Origin: a virus
Strand: one strand, 5' to 3'
DNA: 64,000 nucleotides
IMG/VR virus record: IMGVR_UViG_3300042691_008014
Coordinates: 1-64,000 of that record
Shown here in pieces: positions 1 through 9,739 of this stretch. The notes beneath the pieces are model-generated. The model made no database searches, was not told the origin of the DNA, and was given only the letters and a program-made list of their open reading frames with translations. Positions within the stretch are counted from its first letter, which is position 1. The number at the start of each line of letters is the position of its first letter. A program made the translations under genes and the position numbers.

Positions 1-112
1 CCGTTTTGATGATGTATGATTCAATACCATTGATTTCCATAATAAATCTATTCCCCAATTTGGGTTCAAAATTTCTGTAGAACATCTTGTCAAACTCTAA
101 TATTTCTGGCAT
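1..112 (-). CDS. 19: Tail tube protein, gp19-like (partial, N-terminus only)
   Basis: The first 37 codons of a minus-strand gene run off the left edge. The reading begins MPEILEFDKMFYRNFEPKL, and residues 14-24 (NFEPKLGNRFI) followed by a MEINGIESYIIK stretch resemble the start of T4-type tail tube proteins. Its place directly downstream of the tail sheath gene is the standard 18-19 order in T4-like phages. A TATAAATAT-complement motif lies about 25 bases before the start. Only the N-terminus is visible, so the call rests on this short match plus context. Confidence 0.75.
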   Translation of the reverse strand, partial: MPEILEFDKMFYRNFEPKLGNRFIMEINGIESYIIKT

Positions 113-137
113 CTTTTTTTTATTTAATTGTTTCTAA

Positions 138-146
138 TATAAATAT
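138..146 (-). promoter_or_regulatory. Candidate late promoter motif ATATTTATA (before gp19)
   Basis: Coding strand reads AGATATTTATATTAG in the 46-base gap between the sheath stop and the tube start. It is one of a family of identical 9-mers found in gaps across the window. Promoter function is inferred from recurrence and position. Confidence 0.5.
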
Positions 147-158
147 CTAATTTCTAAA

Positions 159-2393
159 TTATCCGTTAAAACTTGCTCCAGTTGGTAAGATGTTGAAATC
201 AATTTGAATGAATTCAGCGGTTTTAGTCGGTTGTAAGAAGATAGCTCCTGCTAATATGTTTCTATCAATTACATCAGGCGTATTGTTAGTATCATCCATC
301 ACTACTCTAAACGCGTAAAGTCCTTGTCTCTGTTGGATGCTATCCAAATATGGATTAACAATGTTTAAGAATCTGTTTCTAGTTTCAGAAGTATTTTGTT
401 CAAACACTAAATATCTAGATGAAGATGCGATATACTTTCTAACAGTCAACAACAATCTTCTTACGTTGATTCTATCCAATGCAGATGGTCTATCTTGCAA
501 TGTTTTTTGTCCGAATACTACAATTCCTTGTCCAGGGAACTGAACGATTGGGTTTACTTTGTTTTCGTATAATGAATCTTTTTCGGATTGAGTTAAACGA
601 TTTTGAACACTTACTGCTCCAATTAAACCACCTCTATTCAAACCTGCTGGTGCAAACCATTCAGCTGCTACTCTATCGTTAGCCGCAAATACCCCAGGCA
701 ATAATACTGATGGTGGTACTGCGATTAGTTTGTTAGTGTTAACATCGATTGTTTTAACCCAAGGGTAGTAAGTTGCTACCATATTTGAATCGATTGATTG
801 TGCTTCTGTATTTGCTTGTCCAATTGAATCACCATAAGCGGTTGTATCCAAAATGTAGAAACAATCATTTCGTTGCTCAACCATATCCAATACTGAAGTT
901 GCTACTGAAGAGTGTAATCGTTTGATAACACCTGGAGTTACAACCATATTGATGTCAAATTCATCTACATTTGATAATGCCGCGATATGTTTAGCGTATG
1001 CTGCTGAACCACTAGCATTTACTGTTGATAAGTTAAATCCTTGTGAGTTTCCTGCTGAAATATCTGCTCCTGTCAATATTGGAGTTGCTGGATTCATACC
1101 ATCAAATCCTTCTTGGAATCCTACAATGAATTGTGCCGAAGTTGAACCTACTGCTAATGTACCACCATTTGATGCATCTAATCCAAATACAGAGTTAGAA
1201 CCTACACCTGCTCCAGTCGGAATTGGCTTTAAGTAGATATTGTTATCAGTATTACCATCTAAATTGATACCACCATATTGTGTTGCCGATGAAGTTAAGA
1301 ATGTTACTGCAGGAATCAATGCTCCAACTGCTGCCGATGCGGATACTGGTAAAGTATACGCTGCGTGTCCGAATGGAACTGCTTGTACGGGAGCCGATGT
1401 ATTTAAGTTAGCAATTCTAACATATTTTGAATTACTTACCCAATCTCCAGATTCAGATATTTTACCCTCTGAATCAATTGATAATTTTCTATCACCGATT
1501 ACTCTACTAATATAGTTAGGAGAATTAGGGTCTAAATTTACATTTGAATAAGTTTCTAATACTACTTTTTTCTTATTTGTATCACCAAATTCTCTTACAA
1601 CTACGGTGAATGTACCATAATCAGTACCATTTACAGAACCTGCTGCTTTAATATTTGTGATACCAATTTTTACTTTAGTATTTGCCGCATTACCTGCTCC
1701 GATTGTTTCAAATTGGAATAAGTTATATCTATCACCAGAGATTACTTGAGATGTAATCATTGGTGTTAACGCCTCTTGCGCATCAAATGTAAAAAGTTGG
1801 TCACCCAATACAGTTACTGAAGAAGATGCACTGGAATTAAATGTTATAGAAGAATTTTTAAAGAATCCATACACATAAGGGTCTTTAGAACCAAACGCAG
1901 ATGTTCCAAATACTGCTTCAATATCGTTTGTATCGGTTACATCCAAAGAAGCAGATAGGTTTAATCCACTACCTCTTAATACGAAATCACCTGCTCCTGC
2001 ATTAGAAGAAGTTAATTGTGCGTCTGCAAAACCTCCGTTTGCACTTCCTGAAGTATTGAATAAGATACCTAAAGATGCTGATACAGCTCCTGAAGTTGCA
2101 GTTAATAATAAAGGTGCTACTTCGGTATATCCTCCAACACCCCCAACTCTACAAATTGTAGCAGTTCCTGCCTCTCTTAAATAATTTTGTACGGCTAAAG
2201 GAGTAAGATATGTGCCATCTGCTGCTCCAAATAATTTTTCAAATTCTGCCTGTGAATTTACGATTGTAGGTACCAATGGTCCTTCTTTGAAAGGTCCGAT
2301 AAATGCTGCTCCAATATCTGCTACCCCTTGCTGTAAGAATGAAAGGTCATTTTCTTTTGTAAATACACCTGGTGATACTATTTTGTCTGCCAT
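159..2393 (-). CDS. 18: Contractile tail sheath protein, gp18-like
   Basis: A 744-residue protein that would polymerise around the tail tube and contract at infection. The N-terminus (MADKIVSPGVFTKENDLSF, then AFIGPFKEGP and an LTPLAVQNYLREAGTATICRV segment, residues 1-85) is the conserved sheath start. The C-terminus (residues about 670-744) contains the conserved sheath fold with FVEQNT-like FEQNTSETRNRFLNIVNPYL and FLQPTKTAEFIQIDF. T4 gp18 is 659 residues, so the central surface-exposed part is somewhat larger here. The start follows an A-rich leader (AAAATGGC) without Shine-Dalgarno pairing. It sits between the Hint/LamG protein and the tube gene. Confidence 0.95.
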   Translation of the reverse strand: MADKIVSPGVFTKENDLSFLQQGVADIGAAFIGPFKEGPLVPTIVNSQAEFEKLFGAADGTYLTPLAVQNYLREAGTATICRVGGVGGYTEVAPLLLTATSGAVSASLGILFNTSGSANGGFADAQLTSSNAGAGDFVLRGSGLNLSASLDVTDTNDIEAVFGTSAFGSKDPYVYGFFKNSSITFNSSASSSVTVLGDQLFTFDAQEALTPMITSQVISGDRYNLFQFETIGAGNAANTKVKIGITNIKAAGSVNGTDYGTFTVVVREFGDTNKKKVVLETYSNVNLDPNSPNYISRVIGDRKLSIDSEGKISESGDWVSNSKYVRIANLNTSAPVQAVPFGHAAYTLPVSASAAVGALIPAVTFLTSSATQYGGINLDGNTDNNIYLKPIPTGAGVGSNSVFGLDASNGGTLAVGSTSAQFIVGFQEGFDGMNPATPILTGADISAGNSQGFNLSTVNASGSAAYAKHIAALSNVDEFDINMVVTPGVIKRLHSSVATSVLDMVEQRNDCFYILDTTAYGDSIGQANTEAQSIDSNMVATYYPWVKTIDVNTNKLIAVPPSVLLPGVFAANDRVAAEWFAPAGLNRGGLIGAVSVQNRLTQSEKDSLYENKVNPIVQFPGQGIVVFGQKTLQDRPSALDRINVRRLLLTVRKYIASSSRYLVFEQNTSETRNRFLNIVNPYLDSIQQRQGLYAFRVVMDDTNNTPDVIDRNILAGAIFLQPTKTAEFIQIDFNILPTGASFNG

Positions 2394-2426
2394 TTTATAT
2401 ACTAATTTAAAATTTTATTATCTCAT

Positions 2427-2435
2427 TATAAATAT
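2427..2435 (-). promoter_or_regulatory. Candidate late promoter motif ATATTTATA (before gp18)
   Basis: Perfect copy in the 68-base gap between the Hint/LamG gene and the sheath gene, 33 bases before the sheath ATG. Function inferred. Confidence 0.5.
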
Positions 2436-2461
2436 AAACTTTTATTTCAAAACAACAATTA

Positions 2462-4189
2462 TTACTTTAATGTTGTTGAGAAATGATTATATACCTGCGC
2501 TACTGATGTAGAATTCTGTAATACATTGTAGAATAATACGGCTTGGATACCTCCATTCCAAAATGTTGTTCTTGCACTATTACATCCAATTGTTACAAAG
2601 TTAGTAGAAGATGGAGCAGTAAATGCTGATGAAGTGAATGTTCCTACTGAACTACCATCAACGTATATGGTACAAGTACCTGATGGTTGGAATGCTGCTG
2701 AAATTAAATAGTTTACCCCACTCGTTAATGATGTGGTTAATTGTGCACTATTTCCTAATGAACTACCATAAAACTTAACTCTATTTAATGTAGAATTATC
2801 AGTAGATTCGATTGCTAACCCATAAAATCCAGCATAATCAAAAATATGTCGCGATGCTACACCCAATGTTGTAGTTGGTCTAATCCAAACGTGGATTGTA
2901 CCAGTATTTGTATTAAATTGTGAATATCCACCATTAATGTTAGTTGTCGTATCTTTGTAGAAGAATTGGTTAGTTCCGTTAAATGTTACAAATGATGCTT
3001 TCTTATTTGCACCATTTGTAGATGTTGGATTACCACCCGTAATTCCCGCATCGTTTATAACACCTGCAGGTCTAACACCTGTATTATATCCACTCAAATC
3101 TAACCAGTCTGCTGCTGCAGAACCTGAATTATAAGATGCCGTTTTATATTGGTCAACATATAATCTTAATCCTGAAGATGGAATATATGGTTGTGTAGTT
3201 GTTCCTTTGTTATGAGATATGATACCGTTTGCCAAATAAACGTCAGCATTTTCCACATTAAGTGTTACGATTTCAACATCTTCAATTATTACTTCAATAT
3301 CAGTAATTTCTACCTCATTTAAACCAGTTACCGAATCGTATGTTACTACTAAATCACCAATTAATACATCTTCGATATTCTTAAAACGATATTTTTCGAT
3401 TTCAGAATCCCAAACCCAAAGAGGGTGAGTTCCAGTTGCTTTTATCAATCCACCATTTAAATCGTAATATCCACTTGCAAAGTTAAATACAATATCTGCT
3501 ACATTTACTTCTTGATATGAACCAGATTGATTTTCTAACATATAGAATCTCCAATCAACTTGGTCTGATTCTGGATCCTGGTCTTCATCAGGTAAACCAT
3601 CAGGTACCCATGCTTTAATAGTATCACCTACTGAAAGGTCTTCTACATTTACAAGAGTTCCATCTGCTTTAGTTATTTTTGTTCCAAATAGTAAACAGAA
3701 ATCTGGTTGGTTAATTGTATTATAAACATCTACTGCAAATAGGGTTTTGGTAGATGGTGTGTTATATCCAGTTGCTGCCAAATTATAACCATCGGCATAA
3801 TTTAAAGTCAATACTGAAGATGCTTCCGAATATGTTGATTGTGCAATAGATGCAGGTGTAATTGGAAATGACGGAGATGCACCTAATGTTGGAGAACCTA
3901 CTGAAAAGTTTGCGTTATTAAAAGATGCAGTATAATTTGCAGCTACACTACCTACTTTCGAACCATGTAATGAACCCGCTGTCCCAAATGAGAATGTTGC
4001 GGTTTCTGTTGTAGATTCTACTATATAAGTAAAAGTTGGCAAATTTGGCGTTACGGAGTCTATTGCGAATGAAGTTAGTGAACTATTCGAAGCTCCACCT
4101 GATAACCCTCCCAATGAAACTGCTCCGGCTCTGTTTGAACCACTAACCGCTCTAAATAAATTTCCTAATGATAAATTAGTTCTTGGCAT
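2462..4189 (-). CDS. Virion protein with intein-like Hint domain and C-terminal LamG-like domain
   Basis: A 575-residue protein. Residues 1-164 are Ser/Gly-rich and unrecognised. Residues 165-327 form a Hint (hedgehog/intein) fold. It begins at Cys165 (CLLFGTKI), has an intein block-B-type TGTH at 252-255 and ends GIISHNK with His326-Asn327. The next residue is Lys328, not Cys/Ser/Thr, so classical splicing is not expected; N- or C-terminal self-cleavage is the likelier chemistry, as in bacterial intein-like domains. Residues about 338-575 look like a concanavalin/LamG jelly roll (GLRLYVDQYKTASY at the start, IYVDGSSVGTF near residue 530). No homing endonuclease is present. The gene lies between a glycosyltransferase and the tail sheath, so a tail or adhesin role is inferred. 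Confidence 0.75.
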   Translation of the reverse strand: MPRTNLSLGNLFRAVSGSNRAGAVSLGGLSGGASNSSLTSFAIDSVTPNLPTFTYIVESTTETATFSFGTAGSLHGSKVGSVAANYTASFNNANFSVGSPTLGASPSFPITPASIAQSTYSEASSVLTLNYADGYNLAATGYNTPSTKTLFAVDVYNTINQPDFCLLFGTKITKADGTLVNVEDLSVGDTIKAWVPDGLPDEDQDPESDQVDWRFYMLENQSGSYQEVNVADIVFNFASGYYDLNGGLIKATGTHPLWVWDSEIEKYRFKNIEDVLIGDLVVTYDSVTGLNEVEITDIEVIIEDVEIVTLNVENADVYLANGIISHNKGTTTQPYIPSSGLRLYVDQYKTASYNSGSAAADWLDLSGYNTGVRPAGVINDAGITGGNPTSTNGANKKASFVTFNGTNQFFYKDTTTNINGGYSQFNTNTGTIHVWIRPTTTLGVASRHIFDYAGFYGLAIESTDNSTLNRVKFYGSSLGNSAQLTTSLTSGVNYLISAAFQPSGTCTIYVDGSSVGTFTSSAFTAPSSTNFVTIGCNSARTTFWNGGIQAVLFYNVLQNSTSVAQVYNHFSTTLK

Positions 4190-4200
4190 ATTCGTATGTA

Positions 4201-5199
4201 TTATTCTCCGTTATAAATATCTAAAAGTTTTTCTTTCCATACTTCTTTGTTTGAAAAGTGGTTTATCATCCAACTTTTAAGTTTTTCAAATTCTGTTTTA
4301 CGGGTTTCGTAATCATCGTTACAAATCGTTTGGTAGGTCTGCTTAAATGTTTCCGCATCACTAGCTTTGTATTTGTAGTCAAGTGGAACATGCCAGTCTT
4401 CATGTAATATGGGAAGCTTACCCCAATCCACTGCCTCAAATATACCGTATCCGAAGGGTTCGTACTCAAAACAAGAATGAGAGATTCCCCAATCAAGTCC
4501 ATAGAACCTTTCTTTAAATTTGTAATCAAATTTGTAAACCTTTGACTTTTCGAATTTGAAGCCATATTTCTTTTTATAGTATTTGTTGAATGTTTCTGAA
4601 TTTGTAGAAATAAATCCACCCAAACCATCCATATATTCAACATTCTTTCTACCTTCTACTCTTGCGGCATATCCTATCTCAATAGATTTAGAAAGTTCTT
4701 TATTTTGTGTAAATTCATATACATTTGGAATGTGATATAAATTTTCTGTTTCGTATGGAAAATGGTATAATCCTACCCAAACTTTATTTTTAATTTTATT
4801 AATTAATTCACTTTCGTATTCCCAATTACCATACCAATGAAGATATTCATCTTTCTCCATTTGTGCCAATAAAGACACTTTTGTTAAATTGTGGAAAATA
4901 ATCGAATCAATTTTTTCCAAATTTTGATGTATAGCTCTGGTTGGAGTGTAATGACCATGTAATATGTGAATACGTCTAGCACTATCTAATATTTTTATAA
5001 TTTCATCTTCAGATGTTTCCCAAATATGTTCAATATCAATAGGGAATTCTTCGTAATTTTGGGGTTTATGTCTATGGAAAAGAAGAAGTGGCTTCACTTC
5101 TAAATGAGGAGCCACTTCTTTTATCCATTCGGTTACCCACATATCAGCACCGCTATTGAACCAAGGACCTCCAGCGGTGGTGTAGTACACATCATACAT
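4201..5199 (-). CDS. Glycosyltransferase, GT4/GT-B type
   Basis: A 332-residue protein that would transfer a sugar from an activated donor. The N-terminal MYDVYYTTAGGPWFNSGADMW resembles the first Rossmann half of GT-B enzymes. The C-terminal half has IGYAARVEGRKN and the donor-binding EX7E-type segment CFEYEPFGYGIFEAVDWGKL, both typical of GT4. The stop is 11 bases before the next gene, and the last codons (DIYNGE) contain the ATATTTATA motif of that gene. It sits inside the fibre array rather than with the other sugar genes, which suggests a dedicated virion-protein or receptor glycan substrate (inference). Confidence 0.75.
   Translation of the reverse strand: MYDVYYTTAGGPWFNSGADMWVTEWIKEVAPHLEVKPLLLFHRHKPQNYEEFPIDIEHIWETSEDEIIKILDSARRIHILHGHYTPTRAIHQNLEKIDSIIFHNLTKVSLLAQMEKDEYLHWYGNWEYESELINKIKNKVWVGLYHFPYETENLYHIPNVYEFTQNKELSKSIEIGYAARVEGRKNVEYMDGLGGFISTNSETFNKYYKKKYGFKFEKSKVYKFDYKFKERFYGLDWGISHSCFEYEPFGYGIFEAVDWGKLPILHEDWHVPLDYKYKASDAETFKQTYQTICNDDYETRKTEFEKLKSWMINHFSNKEVWKEKLLDIYNGE
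4212..4220 (-). promoter_or_regulatory. Candidate late promoter motif inside the 3' end of the GT4 gene
   Basis: Perfect ATATTTATA copy, read in frame as part of codons for DIY, 22 bases before the start of the Hint/LamG gene. Overlap with the coding end suggests the motif is under its own selection. Confidence 0.45.
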
Positions 5200-5202
5200 T
5201 GA

Positions 5203-8073
5203 TTATAAACCTTTGTTATTTCTACAATTATTTAAATCTATTCTTAATTGCTCTATTTGTAATTGTTGTTCTTTAATACCTTCAATTAGTAATGCTACTA
5301 ACTTATCGTATTTAACTGCTTTGAATCCACTTTCTCTCGTCTGAACTAATTGTGGTAATACTGCTTCAATTTCTTGTGCAATTACACCCACATCGTTTCC
5401 TTCGTATCCGTGCTCAACTTTATTTTCTTCTTTCCAATCGTAAGTGTTACCACTAATCTTTCTGATTTTGTCGATTGCGTTTTCAATTGGTTTGATGTTT
5501 TCTTTGAAACGAATATCAGAAGATGAGAATGCTACAACATCATTTGCCGCATCAATTCTACCAGCGGTAGCGGATGCTGTCATACCAATACCCAATGAGT
5601 TGAATTGTACGTTAGATGATGTTGCTACTGCTTGTCCGATTGCAATTGTTGGGGTTGCTCCCTCACCACTATTATTTGTAATAGTAACACCAGTTCCTTG
5701 TACCAAAGATGCTACATAATCACCCGTTGTATCAGTGCCCAATGCAACTTGATTTGCCGCTACCGTAGTTGCAAATGAAACATTACCTAAATTTGTAATA
5801 GTTCCTGTACCAGTTACATCACCAGTTAAAGTGATTGTAATATCAGTACCTTCCAAATTACTTAATCTTGTTAATGCAGAAGAACTAAATGCTTCTAAAT
5901 TAGCAGTTTCAACTTCCAATACACCTAATCTAGTGATTGCAGAACCACTTGCAGTTGATAATTGGTCTAATCTACTCGTTTGTGTAGTGTTAGTCGTATC
6001 ATTTGATGCGGTGTATGAGTTTAATGAACTCAATATGCCGATTACTTGCGATGAACCACTAACAACCGTTTCTGCATTTAATCTTGTCTTAATTGTTGTA
6101 TTAATAGAAGATGTAAATAATTCTAAATTAGCAGCTTCAACTTCTAATGCCGATAATCTAGTTAATGCAGAAGAACTAAATGATTCTAAATTAGCAGTTT
6201 CAATTAGTAAACTCGCAGTTGTGGAGTTTACATTTGAATTAAATACTGAAATATCAACTCCATCAACTGTTCCTGATATTGTTATACTACCAGTTACTGC
6301 TACATTTGAACCCAATGAAATTGTAGTTCCATCATCAAATATATTTGAATCTACGATATGCTCTTTACCAGTTCCTTTTACTAATCTATTATTTGTTAAG
6401 TAAGTTTCATTACCTAAATTATTATAAGTTTCAGGACCCATCAATAGAACCGATGATGTTGTATCAGTTCCATTTCCTCTGTGAATAAATAGAAGTTCGT
6501 CTTGTACCGCATCGTATAGGAATGAACCAGAACCACCAGATGAACCACTGTCTATAATTTGTAATCCTGCAAATCTAGATGATGGAGTTGCTGTATTTAA
6601 TGTTACAATTGATGCTCCAATTACTAAATTTGAAGAACTAATAGTTTGAATTGATGAAGAACCTAATACAATTAAATCTTCTGTTACAGTCAATGAACCA
6701 CTAACAGTTTGAGAACCGTTAAATGTATTTGTTGAATTTGTTCTTGCAAAAGTCCCACTAACTGCCTCATTTGCTGCAACTCTTTGTGTTAAACTTGCAG
6801 TTGTAGAGTTTAAGTTTGTTATTGAAATATCTTGTGAGTCATTTGTAGTTTTAGCAGCTGATGCCGAACTAATTAATGAACCTGTGATAGTTGCTAATGC
6901 ACTATTTTGAGTTAATTGCGAACCACTAAAATTATTTAAATTTGATACTGAAATATTTAAACTAGCGGTAGTTGATTCTAAATTAGTTAATCTACCATCT
7001 TGTGAGTCATTTGTAGTTTTAGCAGCTGATGCTGAACTAATTAATGAACCACTTATTGTTGATAAAGCAGTATCAAATGCGGAAAATCCAGTTGTTGATT
7101 GTAAAGTTACTTGAGATGAACCACTTACAACCCCATTTGTTGCTGCAATGGAACCAGTGATGTTTGCACGAATTGAGCCCGATATTTCAACTACCGAACC
7201 ACTATTACCTATAGTAATAAACTCACTATTATATGCTCCAATTTGTACATAATCACCATATACTAATGCTTGTGATTGTCCATTTTTTAAATCTTGGACA
7301 GATACATTTGCTGTATTGCCACCAAGTACCCCTCCCGAAGGATATGCCTGCATATGTGCTCTGAATGGTGATACATTTAATTCCGCACCATAAGTTGGAT
7401 TAGAATCATTATCAAAAGAATGTATTTGTAAAGAATGTTCGTATGTATCCGTACCATCATTCCAATGTTCAATTGCAATACCAATACCTTCATAAGGTCT
7501 GCCATTAGATGCAGTAAATGGTGCAAGTCTTAAAAAGTGTGACTCGCTTCCTACTGATGGCCATCCTCTTGTAAATTCTATATTAGAACCACTTGCAATC
7601 AATGAACCAGTTATACTTACACCGTTTGAAAAGTTTTGAGAACCATCTGCATTAGCAGATAATGTAGATATAACTGTATTATTTGCTACAAATTTAATAG
7701 AGCCTGTTGAAACATACAAATCTCTCCAAACTTTAGTAGCAGAACCTAAATCAAATGCATTTGTAGTTTGTGGGATAAGTGAAGAACTTAAAGATGCTAC
7801 AACATTTACAGTATCTGCAGTTGCATCACCAATTGTAATAGCTCCACCAATTGTTACGTTACCTCCAATGTTTGCGTTGCCAGTAATATCCAATCCAGAA
7901 CCTGAAATAGGTCCGAAATTTCCTGTGCTACCTGTACCACCTGCTGATAAAACGATGTCTCCGTTTGGACCACCGACTAATAGAGTTCCTAATGTTGTGT
8001 TTACGAATGGTTCTCCGAATGCTAACGAACCTGATTGTTGTGCGGTTGTCCCACGTCTAAATTTAAGTGCCAT
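5203..8073 (-). CDS. Tail fibre protein with C-terminal endosialidase-type chaperone (peptidase S74)
   Basis: A 956-residue modular fibre. The N-terminus MALKFRRGTTAQQSGSLAFG matches the RRGT...GE type attachment module seen in many phage fibres. The body is rich in SGS, SSQ and heptad-like ETANLEAFSSSALTRLSNLE segments, as expected for a trimeric shaft. The C-terminal about 105 residues begin SSDIRFKENIKPIENAIDKI and contain NDVGVIAQEIE, the S74 intramolecular chaperone. Its Ser and Lys are spaced five residues apart, as in the autocatalytic dyad. The chaperone would direct trimerisation and then be cut off. It is paralogous to the next upstream fibre gene and shares an internal module around GSSSIQTISSSNLVIG. 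Confidence 0.85.
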   Translation of the reverse strand: MALKFRRGTTAQQSGSLAFGEPFVNTTLGTLLVGGPNGDIVLSAGGTGSTGNFGPISGSGLDITGNANIGGNVTIGGAITIGDATADTVNVVASLSSSLIPQTTNAFDLGSATKVWRDLYVSTGSIKFVANNTVISTLSANADGSQNFSNGVSITGSLIASGSNIEFTRGWPSVGSESHFLRLAPFTASNGRPYEGIGIAIEHWNDGTDTYEHSLQIHSFDNDSNPTYGAELNVSPFRAHMQAYPSGGVLGGNTANVSVQDLKNGQSQALVYGDYVQIGAYNSEFITIGNSGSVVEISGSIRANITGSIAATNGVVSGSSQVTLQSTTGFSAFDTALSTISGSLISSASAAKTTNDSQDGRLTNLESTTASLNISVSNLNNFSGSQLTQNSALATITGSLISSASAAKTTNDSQDISITNLNSTTASLTQRVAANEAVSGTFARTNSTNTFNGSQTVSGSLTVTEDLIVLGSSSIQTISSSNLVIGASIVTLNTATPSSRFAGLQIIDSGSSGGSGSFLYDAVQDELLFIHRGNGTDTTSSVLLMGPETYNNLGNETYLTNNRLVKGTGKEHIVDSNIFDDGTTISLGSNVAVTGSITISGTVDGVDISVFNSNVNSTTASLLIETANLESFSSSALTRLSALEVEAANLELFTSSINTTIKTRLNAETVVSGSSQVIGILSSLNSYTASNDTTNTTQTSRLDQLSTASGSAITRLGVLEVETANLEAFSSSALTRLSNLEGTDITITLTGDVTGTGTITNLGNVSFATTVAANQVALGTDTTGDYVASLVQGTGVTITNNSGEGATPTIAIGQAVATSSNVQFNSLGIGMTASATAGRIDAANDVVAFSSSDIRFKENIKPIENAIDKIRKISGNTYDWKEENKVEHGYEGNDVGVIAQEIEAVLPQLVQTRESGFKAVKYDKLVALLIEGIKEQQLQIEQLRIDLNNCRNNKGL

Positions 8074-8120
8074 CTAGTTTACCTTTTTTTTAGTACGTTA
8101 ATAAAATTATTATGTATGTG

Positions 8121-8129
8121 TATAAATAT
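8121..8129 (-). promoter_or_regulatory. Candidate late promoter motif ATATTTATA (before 956-aa fibre)
   Basis: Perfect copy immediately after the stop codon of the preceding fibre gene (coding strand TAAATAGATATTTATACAC), 47 bases before the next start. Confidence 0.5.
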
Positions 8130-9725
8130 CTATTTATTTTCCAATACTTTAATTTTAGCTGATAATTCTTTGATTGCCTCAATTAGTAATGGAACTATTT
8201 TTTCATATTGAACTGCTTTAAATCCGTTATCTCTATTTGTTACAATTTGTGGAAGTATTTGTTCAATTTCTTGTGCAATTACCCCAACATCATTTCCTTT
8301 ATGAGAATGAACTACATCATATCCCTCTTTCCAATCGTAAGTGTTACCACTAATTGATTCAACTTTTTCTAATGCATTTTGAATTGGTTGGATATTTTCT
8401 TTTAATCTAATATCAGATGAATAAAATGCAGTAATATCTCCAGTTGCTCTAATCTCACCAGTAGTTGTTGATGCGGCAGTTCCTATACCCAATGAATTGA
8501 ATTGTGGATTTGCATCGGTTTTTATACTCTGTGCTAATGTCAATGTTACATCTGCACTTTCCAATCCGGAACCCGCAGCAGTTAAACCATTAGAAGTATT
8601 GCCCGTAATAGTTTGAACATAATTACCAGATGTTCTCGTTCCTAATGCAATATCACCCGTTGTGGATGCTACATTGATTTGAGATGAACCAGAAACAACA
8701 CCATCCGTATTTAATTTATCTTTAATAGTTGTATTAATGGATGATGTAAATGTATTTAAACTCCCAGTCGAAGTTTCTAATAAACCTAATCTAGTATTTG
8801 CTGATGATGTAAATGTTTCTATATTTGTTATAGAAATTTTAGCAGAAGCAGAAAATGTATTTAATTCAGTTAAAATTGATATTATTTGAGATGAACCCGA
8901 TACAATCCCCGCAGGTATATTTGATAAATTAGGATACGAAACTTGTGATGAACCAGATACTAATGTAGTTCCAGTTGCGTAAAATGTTCCGTTTACAACC
9001 GAATTTGACCCAAGAGTTATTAAAGTTCCAGTATCAGTGATATTTGAATCATTGAGGTGTTCTTTACCACTTCCTTTTGGTACTCTATTATTTGTAAGAT
9101 AGGTTTCATTTCCTAAATCATCGTATGTTTCAGGTCCTAATAGGAAATGGGATGATGTTACATTTGTTCCATTACCTCTGTGTACAAATATGAATTCATC
9201 TTGAAGTGCATCATATAGGAATGAACCAGATTGTCCTGCGGAACCACTATCGATTACTGCAATACCACCAAATCTTACCGATGGTTGATTTACTGCTACA
9301 GTAATTAAATTAGTTCCAATATCTAAAGTAGATGAACTAATATGTTGTATAGATGATGAACCCAAAACTACAAAATCTTGAGTTACAGTTAATGAACCAC
9401 TAATTATTTGATTATCAGTAAATGTATTTACCGCAGCTAATCTTGCAAAACTAGATGTTAATTGAGAAGAACCCGAAACTACACCTTCTGGAAGATTTGA
9501 ACTAACGCTTCCTATTTGTAATTGAGTCCAACCATTTGAATTTCCAACATTTGTGGTATCAGTCAATACCCATATTGTGTTACTATCTTGTTGAAAAACT
9601 AGTAACCCTTCATATACATTAGCAGATGATAAAGCGTAACGGGCAGTCTGGTCCGCTAATGTTATTCTAGCATCAACGGGTTCGTTGTTAGTTATGTTAA
9701 ATCCACCAGGTAATATAATTGCCAT
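8130..9725 (-). CDS. Second tail fibre with peptidase S74 chaperone end
   Basis: A 531-residue fibre. It starts MAIILPGGFNITNNEPVDAR, an N-terminal module different from its neighbour. Residues around 110-240 carry the same module as the 956-residue fibre (GSSSIQHISSS, then RFGGIAVIDSG, HRGNGTNVTSS and GPETYDDLGNETYLTNNR). The C-terminus holds SSDIRLKENIQPIQNALEK, NDVGVIAQEIEQILPQIV and a final coiled helix, the S74 chaperone with a Ser-x4-Lys pair. Two adjacent S74 fibres probably build two different trimers or alternative tips. It ends where the 956-residue fibre's promoter-like motif begins. Confidence 0.85.
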   Translation of the reverse strand: MAIILPGGFNITNNEPVDARITLADQTARYALSSANVYEGLLVFQQDSNTIWVLTDTTNVGNSNGWTQLQIGSVSSNLPEGVVSGSSQLTSSFARLAAVNTFTDNQIISGSLTVTQDFVVLGSSSIQHISSSTLDIGTNLITVAVNQPSVRFGGIAVIDSGSAGQSGSFLYDALQDEFIFVHRGNGTNVTSSHFLLGPETYDDLGNETYLTNNRVPKGSGKEHLNDSNITDTGTLITLGSNSVVNGTFYATGTTLVSGSSQVSYPNLSNIPAGIVSGSSQIISILTELNTFSASAKISITNIETFTSSANTRLGLLETSTGSLNTFTSSINTTIKDKLNTDGVVSGSSQINVASTTGDIALGTRTSGNYVQTITGNTSNGLTAAGSGLESADVTLTLAQSIKTDANPQFNSLGIGTAASTTTGEIRATGDITAFYSSDIRLKENIQPIQNALEKVESISGNTYDWKEGYDVVHSHKGNDVGVIAQEIEQILPQIVTNRDNGFKAVQYEKIVPLLIEAIKELSAKIKVLENK

Positions 9726-9739
9726 TTCTTATTTTTATT

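Noticed and set aside
2462-4189. A full splicing intein with homing endonuclease
   Set aside because: The 163-residue Hint region has no LAGLIDADG or HNH segment and the +1 residue is Lys, so self-cleavage is the more likely activity.
4266-4643. Second minus-strand frame inside the GT4 gene (125 codons)
   Set aside because: Out-of-frame reading within a well-supported gene; composition lacks a recognisable fold.
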